DNA of 64,000 nucleotides, taken from assembly GCF_022179385.1 (NCBI RefSeq), contig NZ_BPQS01000010.1, positions 106,344 through 170,343 on the forward strand, in the 5' to 3' direction. Below the pieces are notes generated by a model that did no database searches, was not told where the DNA came from, and saw nothing but the letters and a program-made list of their open reading frames with translations. A program made the position numbers and the translations under genes. This document shows, piece after piece, positions 38,005 through 48,302 of this stretch. Numbering within the stretch: position 1 is the stretch's first letter; each line of letters begins with the position of its first letter. Source of the DNA: Methylobacterium longum. Its GTDB lineage: Bacteria > Pseudomonadota > Alphaproteobacteria > Rhizobiales > Beijerinckiaceae.

Positions 38005-38050
38005 GCCTGGATTGGATCGGCCGCTCGATCGGGGAGTCTAGCACAGATTT

Positions 38051-39136
38051 TCAGCGCAGCTTCAGCGTCGCCAATCCGGCGAGCGCCAGGATCACCGCGA
38101 TGATCCAGAAGCGGATCACCACCTGCGGTTCCTTCCAGCCCTTCTGCTCGAAATGGTGGTGGATCGGCGCCATGCGGAAGACGCGCTTGCCCGTCAGCTT
38201 GAACGACGCGACCTGGATGATCACCGACATCATCTCCAGCACGAACAGGCCGCCGACGATGGCGAGCACGATCTCGTGCTTGGTCGCGACCGCGACGCTG
38301 CCGAGCAGGCCACCCAGCGCCAGGGAGCCGGTATCGCCCATGAAGATCTGGGCCGGCGGGGCGTTGAACCACAGGAAGCCGAGGCCGGCGCCGATCACCG
38401 CCCCGCAGACCACCGCGAGTTCGCCGGTGTCGCGCACGTAGTTCACCTGCAGGTAGCTCGCCGTGAACGAGTTGCCGACCAGGTAGGCGATGAACCCGAA
38501 GGTGCCGCAGGCGATCATCACCGGCACGATGGCCAGCCCGTCGAGGCCGTCGGTCATGTTCACGGCGTTGCCCGCCCCGACGATCACGAAGGCGCCGAAC
38601 AGGGCGTAGAACCAGCCGAGGTTCAGGAGCGCGTCCTTGAAGACCGGAAACGCGAGCTGGTTCTGCAGCGTGACGGGGGAATAGACCGAGATCGTCACGC
38701 AGGCCGCCATCGCGATCAACGCCTCGAGCGTCAGCCGGAACTTGCCGGAGAAGCCCTTGTGGGACTGCTTCGTGACCTTGAGGTAGTCGTCGTAGAAGCC
38801 GATCGCCCCGAAGCCGAGGGTGACCGTCAGGGTCACCCAGACGTAGTGATTGCGCGGGTTCGCCCAGAGCAGGATCGCCACGACGGCGCCGGCCAGGATC
38901 ATCAGGCCGCCCATGGTCGGCGTCCCGCGCTTGGTCAGCAGATGGGTCTGCGGACCGTCCTCGCGGATCGGCTGGCCCTTGCCCTGGCGCAGGCGCAGCA
39001 GCGAGATGATCCAGGGCCCGAACCAGAACACGAACAGGCCCGCCGTGAACAGCGCGCCGCCGGTGCGGAAGGTGATGTAGCGGAACACGTTGAACGGCGT
39101 GAAGGTGCCGCTCAATTCCGAGAGAAGGTATAGCAT
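38051..39136 (-). CDS. mraY: Phospho-N-acetylmuramoyl-pentapeptide transferase MraY
   Basis: A 361-residue polytopic enzyme making lipid I from UDP-MurNAc-pentapeptide and undecaprenyl phosphate. It has about ten membrane helices. Motifs: [40 protein letters not shown] (with the Asp pair), [40 protein letters not shown] and the cytoplasmic [20 protein letters not shown] histidine loop. All catalytic residues appear present. It lies between murF and murD in the standard order. Confidence 0.97.
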   Translation of the reverse strand: MLYLLSELSGTFTPFNVFRYITFRTGGALFTAGLFVFWFGPWIISLLRLRQGKGQPIREDGPQTHLLTKRGTPTMGGLMILAGAVVAILLWANPRNHYVWVTLTVTLGFGAIGFYDDYLKVTKQSHKGFSGKFRLTLEALIAMAACVTISVYSPVTLQNQLAFPVFKDALLNLGWFYALFGAFVIVGAGNAVNMTDGLDGLAIVPVMIACGTFGFIAYLVGNSFTASYLQVNYVRDTGELAVVCGAVIGAGLGFLWFNAPPAQIFMGDTGSLALGGLLGSVAVATKHEIVLAIVGGLFVLEMMSVIIQVASFKLTGKRVFRMAPIHHHFEQKGWKEPQVVIRFWIIAVILALAGLATLKLR

Positions 39137-39213
39137 CCGGGCGTTCGGCCCCTCTGTTCAGGCACAGGTTTCAGGGGCGGCACCGAGCGTCCGGGACGGC
39201 TCGGGCGTGCCGG

Positions 39214-40665
39214 TCATGGGGCGCTCGCGAGGGCGCGCCGCGTCGGGTCGATCGCGTAGCGGGCTTTCAGCGCCTCGACAATCCGGCCCATGCGGCTGCC
39301 GTTCGAGCCCTTGACCATCACGGCGTCGCCGGATCGCAGGATCCCGGCGAGGGGCTCGACCAGCTCGGCGGCGGTGTCGGCCACGCCGCCGCGGCGGCTC
39401 ACCGGGAGGGCCTCGAACAGGTGGCGCGTCAGGGGACCGGCCGCGAAGACGAGGTCGATCCGGGCGGCCTCGATCGCCTCGGCGAGGCCGCGGTGCAGTT
39501 CGGCCGAGGCGGCGCCGAGCTCCAGCATGTCGCCCAGCACCGCGATGCGCCGCCCGCGCGGGCCGGTCTCAATTCCCGCGAGGGTCGCGAGCGCGGCGCG
39601 CACCGAGGCGGGGTTGGCGTTGTAGCTCTCGTCGACGAGGTAGGCGGTGCCGCCGCCGATCTCCAGGGCGGTGCGCTCGCCGCGCCCGACGGGGGGCGTC
39701 AGCCCGGTGAGCGACAGGGCGGCCTGGGCGAGGTCCGCGCCCAAAGCGTGGATCACCGCCAGGACACCGAGGGAATTCAGCGCCGCGTGGCGCCCGGCGG
39801 TGCCCAGCTTGTAGGTGACGGGCTGTCCCATCACCACCGCGTCGACCACCGAGAGGTCGGGGCGCAGCACGATCCGCTGGGCGCGCACGTCGGCCTGCGG
39901 GTGCTCGCCGAAGCTGACCACGCGGCCGGCCTGGGAGGCCTGCGCGTGGGCGACGAGCCGATCGAAGTGCTGGGCGTCGCGGTTGATGATCGCCACGCCG
40001 CCGGCCCTGAGCCCGGAGAAGATCTCGCCCTTGGCGTCCGCGATGGCGGCCAGCGACGCGAAGTGCTCGATGTGGACCGGCTCCACCGTGGTGATCAGCG
40101 CGATGTCGGGCCGGACCTGAGCGGCGAGCGGCACGATCTCGGCGCCGTGGTTCATGCCGATCTCGAACACGCCGTAGCGCGTGGCGGCCGGCATGCGGGC
40201 GAGCGTCAGCGGCACGCCCCAGTGGTTGTTGTAGGAGGCGGCCGAGGCATGGGTCTCGCCCTGCCCCGACAGGACGTGGCGCAGCGCCTCCTTGGTGCCG
40301 GTCTTGCCTACCGAGCCCGTCACCGCCACGACCTGGGCATCCGTGCGGGCGCGGGCTGCCGCGCCGAGGCGGACCATCGCGGTCAGGACCGGGTCCGCGC
40401 CCGTCTCCGGCACCGCCAGGACGGGGCCGCGCGCCGCCAGATCTGCGGCGCGGCCTTCCGTCACCACCGCGGCGCCGGCCCCGCGGCCGAGGGCGTCGGC
40501 GACGAAGTCGTGACCGTCGCGGGCCTCGCCGCGGATCGCGAAGAACAGGTCGCCGGGCTGGATCGTGCGGGTGTCGATCGAGGCGCCGCCGATGGGGCGG
40601 CCCTCGCCGATCAGGCGCCCGCCCGTGGCGGCCTCGAGTTCCGCGCGGGTCCAGAGTGCAGTCAT
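39214..40665 (-). CDS. murF: MurF, UDP-MurNAc-tripeptide-D-Ala-D-Ala ligase
   Basis: A 483-residue Mur ligase that adds D-Ala-D-Ala. The N-terminal domain opens with TALWTRAELEAATGGRLIGE and has the typical GDLFFAIRGEARDGHDFVAD. The ATP loop is VVAVTGSVGKTGTKEALRHV (near 112), then YNNHWGVPLTLARM, FEIGMNHGAEIVPLAAQVRP and LVDESYNANPASVRAALATL. ATG 40665 was chosen over an upstream in-frame codon that extends into murE. It starts 19 bases after murE ends and is followed by mraY. Confidence 0.95.
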   Translation of the reverse strand: MTALWTRAELEAATGGRLIGEGRPIGGASIDTRTIQPGDLFFAIRGEARDGHDFVADALGRGAGAAVVTEGRAADLAARGPVLAVPETGADPVLTAMVRLGAAARARTDAQVVAVTGSVGKTGTKEALRHVLSGQGETHASAASYNNHWGVPLTLARMPAATRYGVFEIGMNHGAEIVPLAAQVRPDIALITTVEPVHIEHFASLAAIADAKGEIFSGLRAGGVAIINRDAQHFDRLVAHAQASQAGRVVSFGEHPQADVRAQRIVLRPDLSVVDAVVMGQPVTYKLGTAGRHAALNSLGVLAVIHALGADLAQAALSLTGLTPPVGRGERTALEIGGGTAYLVDESYNANPASVRAALATLAGIETGPRGRRIAVLGDMLELGAASAELHRGLAEAIEAARIDLVFAAGPLTRHLFEALPVSRRGGVADTAAELVEPLAGILRSGDAVMVKGSNGSRMGRIVEALKARYAIDPTRRALASAP

Positions 40666-40684
40666 GGTCAGCCCCCTGTCGCCG

Positions 40685-42145
40685 TCAGGCCGTGGTCTCG
40701 GTGATCGCGGCGCGCACGGCCTCATGGTCCGAGAACGGCAGCGTCCGATCTCCCACGATCTGGCCGGTTTCATGACCCTTGCCGGCCACCACCAGCACGT
40801 CGCCGGACCGGAGCCGTCCCACGGCGCTGCGGATCGCCTCGGCCCGGTCGCCGATCTCCTCCGCGCTCGGCGCCGCCGCCAGGATCGCCCGGCGGATGGA
40901 GGCGGGCTCCTCGGTGCGGGGATTGTCGTCGGTGACGATGACCGTGTCGGCGAGCCGCTGCGCGATGGCCCCCATCAGCGGCCGCTTGCCGCGGTCGCGG
41001 TCGCCGCCGCAGCCGAAGACCACGATCAGACGGCCCGACGCGAACGGACGCAGCGCGGTCAGCACGCTCTCCAACGCTTCGGGCTTGTGGGCGTAGTCGA
41101 CGAGGCAGAGGCCGCCCCGGGCCTCGCCGATCCGCTCCATCCGGCCCGGCACGCCGGTGAGATGGTCGAGCGCCGCGAAGACCCCGTCGGGATCGGCGGC
41201 TCCCGCCGGGGTGGTCAGCGCGAGGCCGGCCGCCACCAGGGCGTTCTCGACCTGGAACTCGCCGACCAGCGGCAGGCGCAGCGCGCGGGCGCGGCCCGCG
41301 AACATGAGGCGGACGGCCTGCGCGAACCCCTCCGTCCGGACGGATTCGACGTGCAGGTCCCGACCGCCGCGACCGACCGTGCGCACGGGCCGGCCGGCTC
41401 CCTCGGCGGCGGCGATCACGCGGTCGGCGTAGGCGCCGTCGGCGTTGACGATCGCCGGGCAGCCCATCGGCAAGAGGTCGGTGAACAACCGGAGCTTGGC
41501 GGCGAGATACTCCTCGATGCTGGCGTGGTAATCGAGGTGGTCGCGGCCGAGATTGGTGAAGCCGGCCGCGGAGATCCGCACGCCGTCGAGCCGGCGCTGC
41601 TCGATCCCGTGCGAGGACGCCTCCATGGCGAGATCGGTGATGCCCTCGGCTGCGAGCCGCGCCAGCGTCCGGTGCAGCGTCACCGGGTCCGGGGTGGTCA
41701 GCGAGCCGTACTGGGCGCCGTGATTGGTGACGATGCCGACCGTGCCGAGGCTCGCGGCGTCGCGGCCGAGGCGCGCCAGGATCTGGCGCACGAAGTCGGC
41801 CACCGAACTCTTGCCGGCGGTGCCGGTGACGGCCACCACGGTCCCGGGTTGCGCCCCCGCGAGCCGGGCGGCGGCCAGGGCCAGGGACCGGCGCGCATCG
41901 GCGACCGGGATCCAGGCGACCGCGTCCGGCAGGTCGGCGGGCCGTGCCCCTTCCCCGGCGACCGCGGCGGCGCCGCGCTGGGCCGCCTGCGCGGCGAAGC
42001 GGCGTCCGTCCGCCTTCGTGCCCGGCACGGCCACGAACACCGTGCCGGTGGCGACCTGCCGGCTGTCGGCCGTGAGGTCGGACACCGTCAGCTCCGCGGA
42101 CGGGCCGGCGGCTTCGGGGAAGAGATCGGCGAGCCGGGCTGTCAC
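40685..42145 (-). CDS. murE: MurE, UDP-MurNAc-dipeptide-diaminopimelate ligase
   Basis: A 486-residue Mur ligase. It begins with GTG preceded by a TGAGG ribosome site that overlaps the ftsI stop. The ATP loop reads VVAVTGTAGKSSVADFVRQI near residue 108, with Ala-Gly-Lys-Ser-Ser in place of the common N-G-K-T-T. Other motifs are TTPDPVTLHRTLARLAAEGI, MEASSHGIEQRRLDGV, NLGRDHLDYHASIEEYLAAK and DDNPRTEEPASIRRAIL. The DNPR motif indicates meso-diaminopimelate as the added amino acid. Confidence 0.95.
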   Translation of the reverse strand: MTARLADLFPEAAGPSAELTVSDLTADSRQVATGTVFVAVPGTKADGRRFAAQAAQRGAAAVAGEGARPADLPDAVAWIPVADARRSLALAAARLAGAQPGTVVAVTGTAGKSSVADFVRQILARLGRDAASLGTVGIVTNHGAQYGSLTTPDPVTLHRTLARLAAEGITDLAMEASSHGIEQRRLDGVRISAAGFTNLGRDHLDYHASIEEYLAAKLRLFTDLLPMGCPAIVNADGAYADRVIAAAEGAGRPVRTVGRGGRDLHVESVRTEGFAQAVRLMFAGRARALRLPLVGEFQVENALVAAGLALTTPAGAADPDGVFAALDHLTGVPGRMERIGEARGGLCLVDYAHKPEALESVLTALRPFASGRLIVVFGCGGDRDRGKRPLMGAIAQRLADTVIVTDDNPRTEEPASIRRAILAAAPSAEEIGDRAEAIRSAVGRLRSGDVLVVAGKGHETGQIVGDRTLPFSDHEAVRAAITETTA

Positions 42146-42155
42146 GGATCCGACC

Positions 42156-44048
42156 TCACGGGCCGCCGAGCTGGTTGATGTGGTAGGCGTTGAGCTTGAC
42201 CATCTGGGGGAACGGCCTCACTGGCGGCTCGAATTGCGGCGGCAGGCCGAGGATCGGGGCCACCCGCTCGATCACCCTGCCGGTGACGACGCCGGAGTTC
42301 CAGGCCGCCGTGGCGTAGCCGCCGGATTCCGGCAGGCCCTGCGGCTCGTCCATGATGGTGACGAACAGGTACTTCGGGTCGTTCATCGGCGCCGCCGCCA
42401 TGAAGGTCGTGAACAGGCGGTTGTGGATGTAGCGGCCGCCGATCACCTTCTCGGCCGTGCCGGTCTTGCCGCCGACGAAGTAGTACGGGATCGCCGCCTT
42501 CTTGGCCGAGCCCTCGGCGGCGTTCAGCCGCATGATGTAGCGCATCGCCTCGGAGGTCGTCGACGACAGGACGTGCGTCGCGCGGGTCTTGGCCTCGTCC
42601 GGGTTCGCCTTCAGGAAGGTCGGGGTGATCAGGTCGCCGCCGTTGGCGATGGCCGCCACGGCCGCCGCCGCCTGGATCGGCGCCACCGCGATGCCGTGGC
42701 CGAACGCGATCGTGATGGTGTTGATCTCGGTCCAGCGGGACGGGACGATCGGCGCCGCGCTCTCCGGAAGCTCGGTGCGCAGCCGGTCGAGGAGGCCCAT
42801 CTTCTTCAGGAAGGCCTTGTGGCCGGGCACGCCGACGCCGAGCGCCATCTTGGCCGAGCCGATGTTGGAGGAGTGCGTGAACACCTCCGGCATGGTGATG
42901 ACGCGGTTGGTGCCGTGATATTCGTGGATCTTCTGGCGGCCCCAGTTCAGCACGCCGCCGCGGGTGTCGAAGGTCGAGTTGACGTTGTACTTGCCGGAAT
43001 CGAGCGCCATGGCGAGGGTCATCGCCTTGAAGGTCGAGCCCATCTCGTAGACGCCGACATTCATGCGGTTGATGCGGTCGGGCGAGAGCGCGTCCTTCGG
43101 GTCGTTCGGGTCGAAATCCGGCATGGAGACGAGGGCGATGACCTCCCCGGTCTTCACGTCCAGGATCATCGAGGCGCCGGCCTTCGCCTTGAAGTGGTCG
43201 ATACCCCAGGCGAGCTCGTCGCGCACCGCGAACTGCGCGCGCAGGTCGAGGGAGAGCTGCACCGGCTTGAGGTCGGCCTGCTTGCTGACCAGCCCGAAGC
43301 TGTTGAGCGCCTGCAGGCCGGTGGAGTCGATGTACTTCTCCATCCCGGCGATGCCGATGCCGTCGAGGTTGGTGGCGCCCAGGATGTGGGCGGCGGCGGT
43401 GCCGTTCGGATAGACCCGCTTGTGGTCGGGCAGGAAGCCGATGCCCGGGATGCCGAGCCGGTGGACCTCGGCCTGCTGCTTCGGCGTCAGCTCGCGCTTC
43501 ACCCAGACGAAGCCCGCGCCGCTCCGGCCCTTGCGGGAGGACAGCTTGGCACGCAGCTCCGAGGCGTTGAGTTCCGGCAGGACCGCGGTGAGCAGCTCCA
43601 CCGCCTCGTCCTTGTCGTAGATGTTGCCGGGCTCGGCGAAGACCGAGACCGTGCGGATGTCGGTCGCCAGGATCTCGCCGTTGCGGTCGACGATGTCGGG
43701 CCGGAAGGCCGTCGAGGACGCGGCCGCGACCCGGTGCTCCTGGCTGGGGGGCTCCCCGAAGATCGCCATCATCAGGAGCTTGGCCGAGATCGTCCCGAAG
43801 ACGCCCACGAAGACCAGTCCGACCAGGGCGACGCGCATGTGCGAGCGCTCGATCGCCAGGCGGAACATGCTGCGCACGAACGCCCGGGCGCGCTCGGCGC
43901 GCGGCACCGGCTCGTGCGCCGCCTCCTCGATGAGGCGCGGCGCGGCCGCGGCATGGGCCAGCGCGGCGGCCTCCAGGATCGCGGCCTCGTGCTCGGCGAC
44001 CTCGGCCGGGTGCGCCGCGTCTAGGATCTGGTCGGCATCTTCGGACAC
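42156..44048 (-). CDS. ftsI: Septal transpeptidase FtsI (PBP3)
   Basis: A 630-residue class B penicillin-binding protein. GTG start. About 65 cytoplasmic residues, Ala/Glu-rich, precede one membrane helix (MRVALVGLVFVGVFGTISAK). The dimerisation domain includes RPDIVDRNGEILATDIRTVS. The transpeptidase domain has the active-site Ser in YEMGSTFKAMTLAMALDSG (SxxK), SSNIGSAKMALGVG (SxN) and FVGGKTGTAEKVIGG (KTGT). The long cytoplasmic tail is usual in alphaproteobacteria. It lies between ftsL and murE and works with FtsW. Confidence 0.96.
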   Translation of the reverse strand: MSEDADQILDAAHPAEVAEHEAAILEAAALAHAAAAPRLIEEAAHEPVPRAERARAFVRSMFRLAIERSHMRVALVGLVFVGVFGTISAKLLMMAIFGEPPSQEHRVAAASSTAFRPDIVDRNGEILATDIRTVSVFAEPGNIYDKDEAVELLTAVLPELNASELRAKLSSRKGRSGAGFVWVKRELTPKQQAEVHRLGIPGIGFLPDHKRVYPNGTAAAHILGATNLDGIGIAGMEKYIDSTGLQALNSFGLVSKQADLKPVQLSLDLRAQFAVRDELAWGIDHFKAKAGASMILDVKTGEVIALVSMPDFDPNDPKDALSPDRINRMNVGVYEMGSTFKAMTLAMALDSGKYNVNSTFDTRGGVLNWGRQKIHEYHGTNRVITMPEVFTHSSNIGSAKMALGVGVPGHKAFLKKMGLLDRLRTELPESAAPIVPSRWTEINTITIAFGHGIAVAPIQAAAAVAAIANGGDLITPTFLKANPDEAKTRATHVLSSTTSEAMRYIMRLNAAEGSAKKAAIPYYFVGGKTGTAEKVIGGRYIHNRLFTTFMAAAPMNDPKYLFVTIMDEPQGLPESGGYATAAWNSGVVTGRVIERVAPILGLPPQFEPPVRPFPQMVKLNAYHINQLGGP

Positions 44049-44054
44049 GGGGGA

Positions 44055-44468
44055 CTACCTCGAAGCCGTCGTCGGGGTGCGGGTCGTGGTGACGGTGCGG
44101 GTGATCGAGCCGGTGGTACGCGGCTCGATCGTGCCCTTGTCCTTGGGCGTCGCCGTGGCGGCGAGCAGCCGGCCGATCTCGTCCCCGCGCTCGGGCCGGG
44201 CGGGCAGGTCCGAGAGGCGCGCCAGATGCGCCGTACCGATCGGCTCCAGGGCGAGGTGCTTGTCGACGGCCGCCTGGAGGCGGTCGGGGCGCGTCAGGAG
44301 CTGCCACTCGGCGCGCAGCACCGCGATCGCCTGCCGCTCCTTGTGCAGCGCCGTCTGCAGCTTCGAGACCTGACCGCCCTGGTAGAGCGTGTCGTACTTG
44401 ATCGAGTAGGCGTAGATCGCCGAGGCGACGAGCCCGGCCACCGCCAGGAGGTTCAGGAGGCGGATCAT
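44055..44468 (-). CDS. ftsL: Cell division protein FtsL
   Basis: A 137-residue bitopic protein in the FtsL position. It opens with a membrane helix ([20 protein letters not shown]), then a periplasmic coiled coil ([20 protein letters not shown]), and then [19 protein letters not shown], the FtsL family match with the usual L-x-x-P-x-R-L. The Thr/Arg-rich tail [17 protein letters not shown] is not conserved. Its ATG overlaps the rsmH stop (ATGA). Confidence 0.88.
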   Translation of the reverse strand: MIRLLNLLAVAGLVASAIYAYSIKYDTLYQGGQVSKLQTALHKERQAIAVLRAEWQLLTRPDRLQAAVDKHLALEPIGTAHLARLSDLPARPERGDEIGRLLAATATPKDKGTIEPRTTGSITRTVTTTRTPTTASR

Positions 44469-45532
44469 CGGCGGGGACCCAAGCGGGCGGCGTCCGGCAG
44501 GCTCGCCAGGGCCGTCAGAGCCGCCAGCGGCTCCGGAACGTCGGATTCGGTGCGCTCGGCCGCGCGGAGCTTGGCCGACCGGGCGCGGGGGTTGCGCGCG
44601 GTCTCGGCCTCGTCCGGCAGGACGGGTCCCTTGGTGGCGAGGCGGAAGCTGCGCACGACCTCGGCGGTGGCGCCCGGCAGATGGCGCGAGCCCTGCGCGG
44701 ACCGGCCGCTGCGCGCCGCGAAGAACTGCTTGACGATCCGGTCCTCGAGCGAGTGGAACGTCACGACGGCCAGCCGCCCGCCGGGTTTCAGCACCCGTTC
44801 GGCCGCGTGGAGCGCCCGGACCAGCTCGCCCAGCTCGTCGTTGACGGCGATCCGCAGGCCCTGGAACGTCCGCGTCGCCGGATGGATGTGGCTGCCGGGC
44901 TCGACCCGCACGACGCCGGCGACGAGGTCGGCGAGCTGCGCGGTGGTCTCGATGCGGCCGCGGCGGCGGGCCTCGTGGATCGCCCGCGCCACGGCCCGGG
45001 AGCGCCGCTCCTCGCCGTAATGGTAGATGATGTCGGCGAGCACCGCCTCGTCGGCCTCGTTGACGATGTCGGCCGCGCTCGGGCCGTCGGCGCCCATGCG
45101 CATGTCGAGGGGCCCGTCGTTGCGGAACGAGAAGCCGCGCTCCGGCACGTCGAGCTGCATCGACGAGACGCCGATATCGAGCACCACCCGGTCCACCTGC
45201 GGCACGTCGGCCTCGGCCAGGAGGGTATCGAGCTCGCCGAAGCGGCCCGGCACGAGGCGCAGGCGCCCTCCGAACTCCGCGACCAGGGTCTGCCCCCCCG
45301 CGATGGCGGTGGGATCGCGGTCGATCGCCACCACGTGCAGGGCGGGATCGCGCGCCAGCAGCGCGCGCGTGTAGCCGCCGGCCCCGAAGGTGCCGTCGAC
45401 GGCGATGCCGCCCTCGGTCCGGAGGCTCTCGACCACCGCGTCGAGCAGGACCGGCACGTGCGGCTGGGCGGATGACCCGGCGGCGGGGCCGGCCCCCGCC
45501 GGCAGTCCGGATGACGGGCGACGCCGGATCAT
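44465..45532 (-). CDS. rsmH: 16S rRNA (cytosine-1402-N4)-methyltransferase RsmH
   Basis: A 355-residue SAM-dependent methyltransferase modifying C1402 in the 16S decoding centre. Start 45532 gives a short disordered N-terminus; homology begins at [14 protein letters not shown] near residue 26. Motifs: [20 protein letters not shown] (SAM motif I), [60 protein letters not shown] and [15 protein letters not shown]. It is the first gene of the dcw cluster seen here, with no mraZ upstream. Confidence 0.95.
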   Translation of the reverse strand: MIRRRPSSGLPAGAGPAAGSSAQPHVPVLLDAVVESLRTEGGIAVDGTFGAGGYTRALLARDPALHVVAIDRDPTAIAGGQTLVAEFGGRLRLVPGRFGELDTLLAEADVPQVDRVVLDIGVSSMQLDVPERGFSFRNDGPLDMRMGADGPSAADIVNEADEAVLADIIYHYGEERRSRAVARAIHEARRRGRIETTAQLADLVAGVVRVEPGSHIHPATRTFQGLRIAVNDELGELVRALHAAERVLKPGGRLAVVTFHSLEDRIVKQFFAARSGRSAQGSRHLPGATAEVVRSFRLATKGPVLPDEAETARNPRARSAKLRAAERTESDVPEPLAALTALASLPDAARLGPRR

Positions 45533-45944
45533 GGGCGGCCCGCCGCGCTGGCGCGATCCGGGGCGGAGTGTCGGCGCGCGCCGGAAACCCGGTCGCGAAT
45601 GCGGCTGGTGCGTCTCATGATGCCCTGTACCGGACCGCGCGGGCGCGGCGCGCGTGACGGGAACGGCATCGGATGCGAAGCGCGCAGAACGCCGCGCACG
45701 GACGGGACCTGCTCTCGAGCAGGTGGCGCCCGGCGATCCGATACACGCCGTTGACGGGAGGATGCCGGGTATCATGGGCCTCGGAGGATCGTCAACGCAC
45801 AAGCTTGGCGCTGCCGCGCAGACCGATCTGAACCCGGCAAGGTTAACCGAAGGTTTTTGTCGCGCGCGAAATCCCGCCCGCCAGCCCTGCCCCGGGGCCG
45901 GCGGCGGATGACGGGATGGCGCGGGCGCCGGGTTTCGCGGAGGC
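45533..45944. other. rnpB-rsmH spacer, no mraZ found
   Basis: About 410 bases upstream of rsmH. This is where mraZ would usually sit, but no frame resembles it. The AT-richer stretch near 45840-45870 (AAGGTTAACCGAAGGTTT) is the likeliest site for a dcw promoter. Confidence 0.5.
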
Positions 45945-46348
<404 letters not shown>

Positions 46349-46354
46349 GCGGGC

Positions 46355-46383
46355 AGATGCGCCCGCGCCGCCGTCCGGGTCAA
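46355..46383 (-). promoter_or_regulatory. rnpB: rnpB promoter
   Basis: On the minus strand TTGACC (46383-46378) and GCATCT (46360-46355) are spaced by 17 bases; transcription would begin about 7 bases further, exactly at the start of P1. Confidence 0.6.
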
Positions 46384-46396
46384 GGGCGAAGGCGCC

Positions 46397-46837
46397 TCAC
46401 CAGGAGCCGGTGTTCTCCATGGATTTCCACGGCTCCTGCGGCGCCTTCGCGCCGCCCTTCTGGAGGATCTCGATGGAGATGCCGTCGGGTGACTTGACGA
46501 AGGCCATGTAGCCGTCGCGGGGCGGACGGTTGATGGTGACGCCCTTCTCCTGCAGCCGGGCGCAGAAATCGTAGATGTCGTCGACCTGATAGGCGAGGTG
46601 CCCGAAATTGCGCCCGCCCGAGTAGGTCTCCGGATCCCAGTTGTAGGTGAGTTCGATCAGCGGCGATCGCGTCTCCGCCGCGCGCTCGGCATCGCCGGGC
46701 GCGGCCAGGAACACGAGGGTGAAGCGGCCCTTCTCGTTCTCGACGCGCCGGACTTCCTTCAGCCCGAACGTGTCGACGTAGAAGGCGAGTGCCCGGTCGA
46801 GGTCGGCCACCCGGACCATGGTGTGCAGAAATTCCAT
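46397..46837 (-). CDS. gloA: Lactoylglutathione lyase (glyoxalase I)
   Basis: A 146-residue metalloenzyme that converts the methylglyoxal-glutathione adduct to S-lactoylglutathione. Both beta-alpha-beta-beta-beta repeats are present: MEFLHTMVRVADLDRALAFY (His5 metal ligand), PLIELTYNWDPETYSGGRNF (Glu ligand), GHLAYQVDDIYDFCARLQEK (His ligand) and FVKSPDGISIEILQKGG (Glu ligand). The four ligands appear intact. Size is slightly above the E. coli enzyme because of a C-terminal tail ending ENTGSW. It ends just upstream of the rnpB promoter. Confidence 0.94.
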   Translation of the reverse strand: MEFLHTMVRVADLDRALAFYVDTFGLKEVRRVENEKGRFTLVFLAAPGDAERAAETRSPLIELTYNWDPETYSGGRNFGHLAYQVDDIYDFCARLQEKGVTINRPPRDGYMAFVKSPDGISIEILQKGGAKAPQEPWKSMENTGSW

Positions 46838-47799
46838 AATGGCGCTATCCCATTGTTATCAGTGGATGTTTTGCCATCTATGGCAAGAAACTGGCACGAA
46901 CTTGCTTGCAGGGCACTCCCTGCGGCAGCTGAGTGATCACCGCGGTAGCTAGCGTTCGATCGAGCCGCGAGTAGGCTGCACGTGAGCCCTCGCAACGTCC
47001 CAGGCTGCCGAATTGGACAGTTTGGGAGGCATACTAGCTACAGCTGCCACGACGAAGCTCAGTAAGACGTTGACGCTGAATGACTTTACGGGATGGTGGA
47101 TGATACCGTTCGGCCAGATGAAGCTGAGCAGTATCGCTATTATGCCCTTATCCCATACCGATGGTCGACGATCGGCCTCACCTCTCGCCGCTACCCTTCC
47201 TCACCTCAAATCGATCGATTGGTATAATCCTGGCTGGAAAGGCACCTCGCTCGATAGTTGGCCCGAATCAGTTGCCCGGGGTGTTCGGCCGCGCCGTCAG
47301 GGTTGGGCTTCCCTCCCCGACCCTCGCCGCCCTTTCTCATCCGCGCCGGGGGCGGTCTGGGTTCAGCTATGACCTGAAACGTCGTGCGGGATGTACGGCG
47401 CTTCAAGCGCAGCTCACTCGTCAGCACTCAGATCGAGTGTGAGCGCTGCAACAGCGCTCTCAGGTGATTTCGCTTGGATGTTGAGTGCCTTGCGTTGTCA
47501 ATTGGAACTGGACCTGCTTCCACTCCGCCATTGGCCCTCGGCAGCTCGCGCCTGGACGTCGCTTGATCGCTGCTTCTATCTACGTCGAATTCGACGGTTG
47601 GTTGATCGCGCCGGTGTTTCCGCACCTGGGTTTCGTCAGCTAACCCCTTGATTCGACAGCTGCTCGGCTGTTGTCAGCGGCCATGAAGCAATTGCAGCAA
47701 GATCGAGCAGTCTCGTTTATAGGCTCATCTTCGACACGTAGATTCGAAATTAGCTATGTTCCAATCAGGCGGGCAGGAGCGTCGGTCATCGCTGTGCCT
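46838..47799. other. Gene-poor stretch at the edge of the accessory region
   Basis: About 960 bases in which I find no supported gene. GC drops in 46850-47250 and 47650-47800 compared with the dcw part, and frames are short with mixed codon use, suggesting degraded or foreign DNA. No transposase motif was recognised. Confidence 0.5.
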
Positions 47800-48039
47800 T
47801 CAGCAACTCTCCCCGACCTCGGCCTTCAGGTGCACCTGCGTCTTGCGTAAAACTGCGCAAGGATCGTAGCCGCTCCGGCGGGCTAAAATCAGCAGATCGG
47901 TCATGAGGTCGACGATATCGCACTCAGCGACCTCTGCACCCGCCACAGGGTAACGCCAACGCCGCTCAGCCGTGTGCTCCCCCAAGTAGAGGTTGAGGGC
48001 CTTCCGCGCGAGTTGAGCTCGCATAGCTTCCGTCGGCAT
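47800..48039 (-). CDS. Hypothetical protein (79 aa)
   Basis: ATG 48039 has an AGGGAGAACGCCC ribosome site, which decides the start. The protein opens MPTEAMRAQLARKALNLYLG and continues with a charged region (HTAERRWRYPV) and a helix CDIVDLMTDLLILARRSGYD. It looks like a small soluble helical protein. No known domain is seen. It is followed by the sensor gene upstream on the same strand, 263 bases apart. Confidence 0.65.
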   Translation of the reverse strand: MPTEAMRAQLARKALNLYLGEHTAERRWRYPVAGAEVAECDIVDLMTDLLILARRSGYDPCAVLRKTQVHLKAEVGESC

Positions 48040-48302
48040 GGGCGTTCTCCCTGGCCGTCCGGCCCCTGCGCCGGCGCCTGAGAAACCATGTGCCGGTAAG
48101 GCCTTGCGCGTTGTGTAGTCATGAGAACGGCCGAAACCGCCACACGGTTCAGGAGGAGCGAGCGAACCAGCAATATTCCGTGGAGTTTTCCAAGGACCGG
48201 GCGGTAGAAGAGGCTCGCGCTCGCCAACTCGCCTGCCGCTGAAGGCAAGCATTCATGCCGTGACGACGATCCGAGGCACCGCTCGGCTGAGAGGCCGCAG
48301 GC

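Noticed and set aside
42142..44307. 721-codon minus-strand open frame over ftsI
   Set aside because: It is a shadow of ftsI in another frame, rich in Arg/Gly/Pro; the ftsI frame carries all penicillin-binding motifs.
47013..47651. Several 60-120 codon frames in the gene-poor stretch after gloA
   Set aside because: Starts lack ribosome sites, frames overlap on both strands and no domain is visible.
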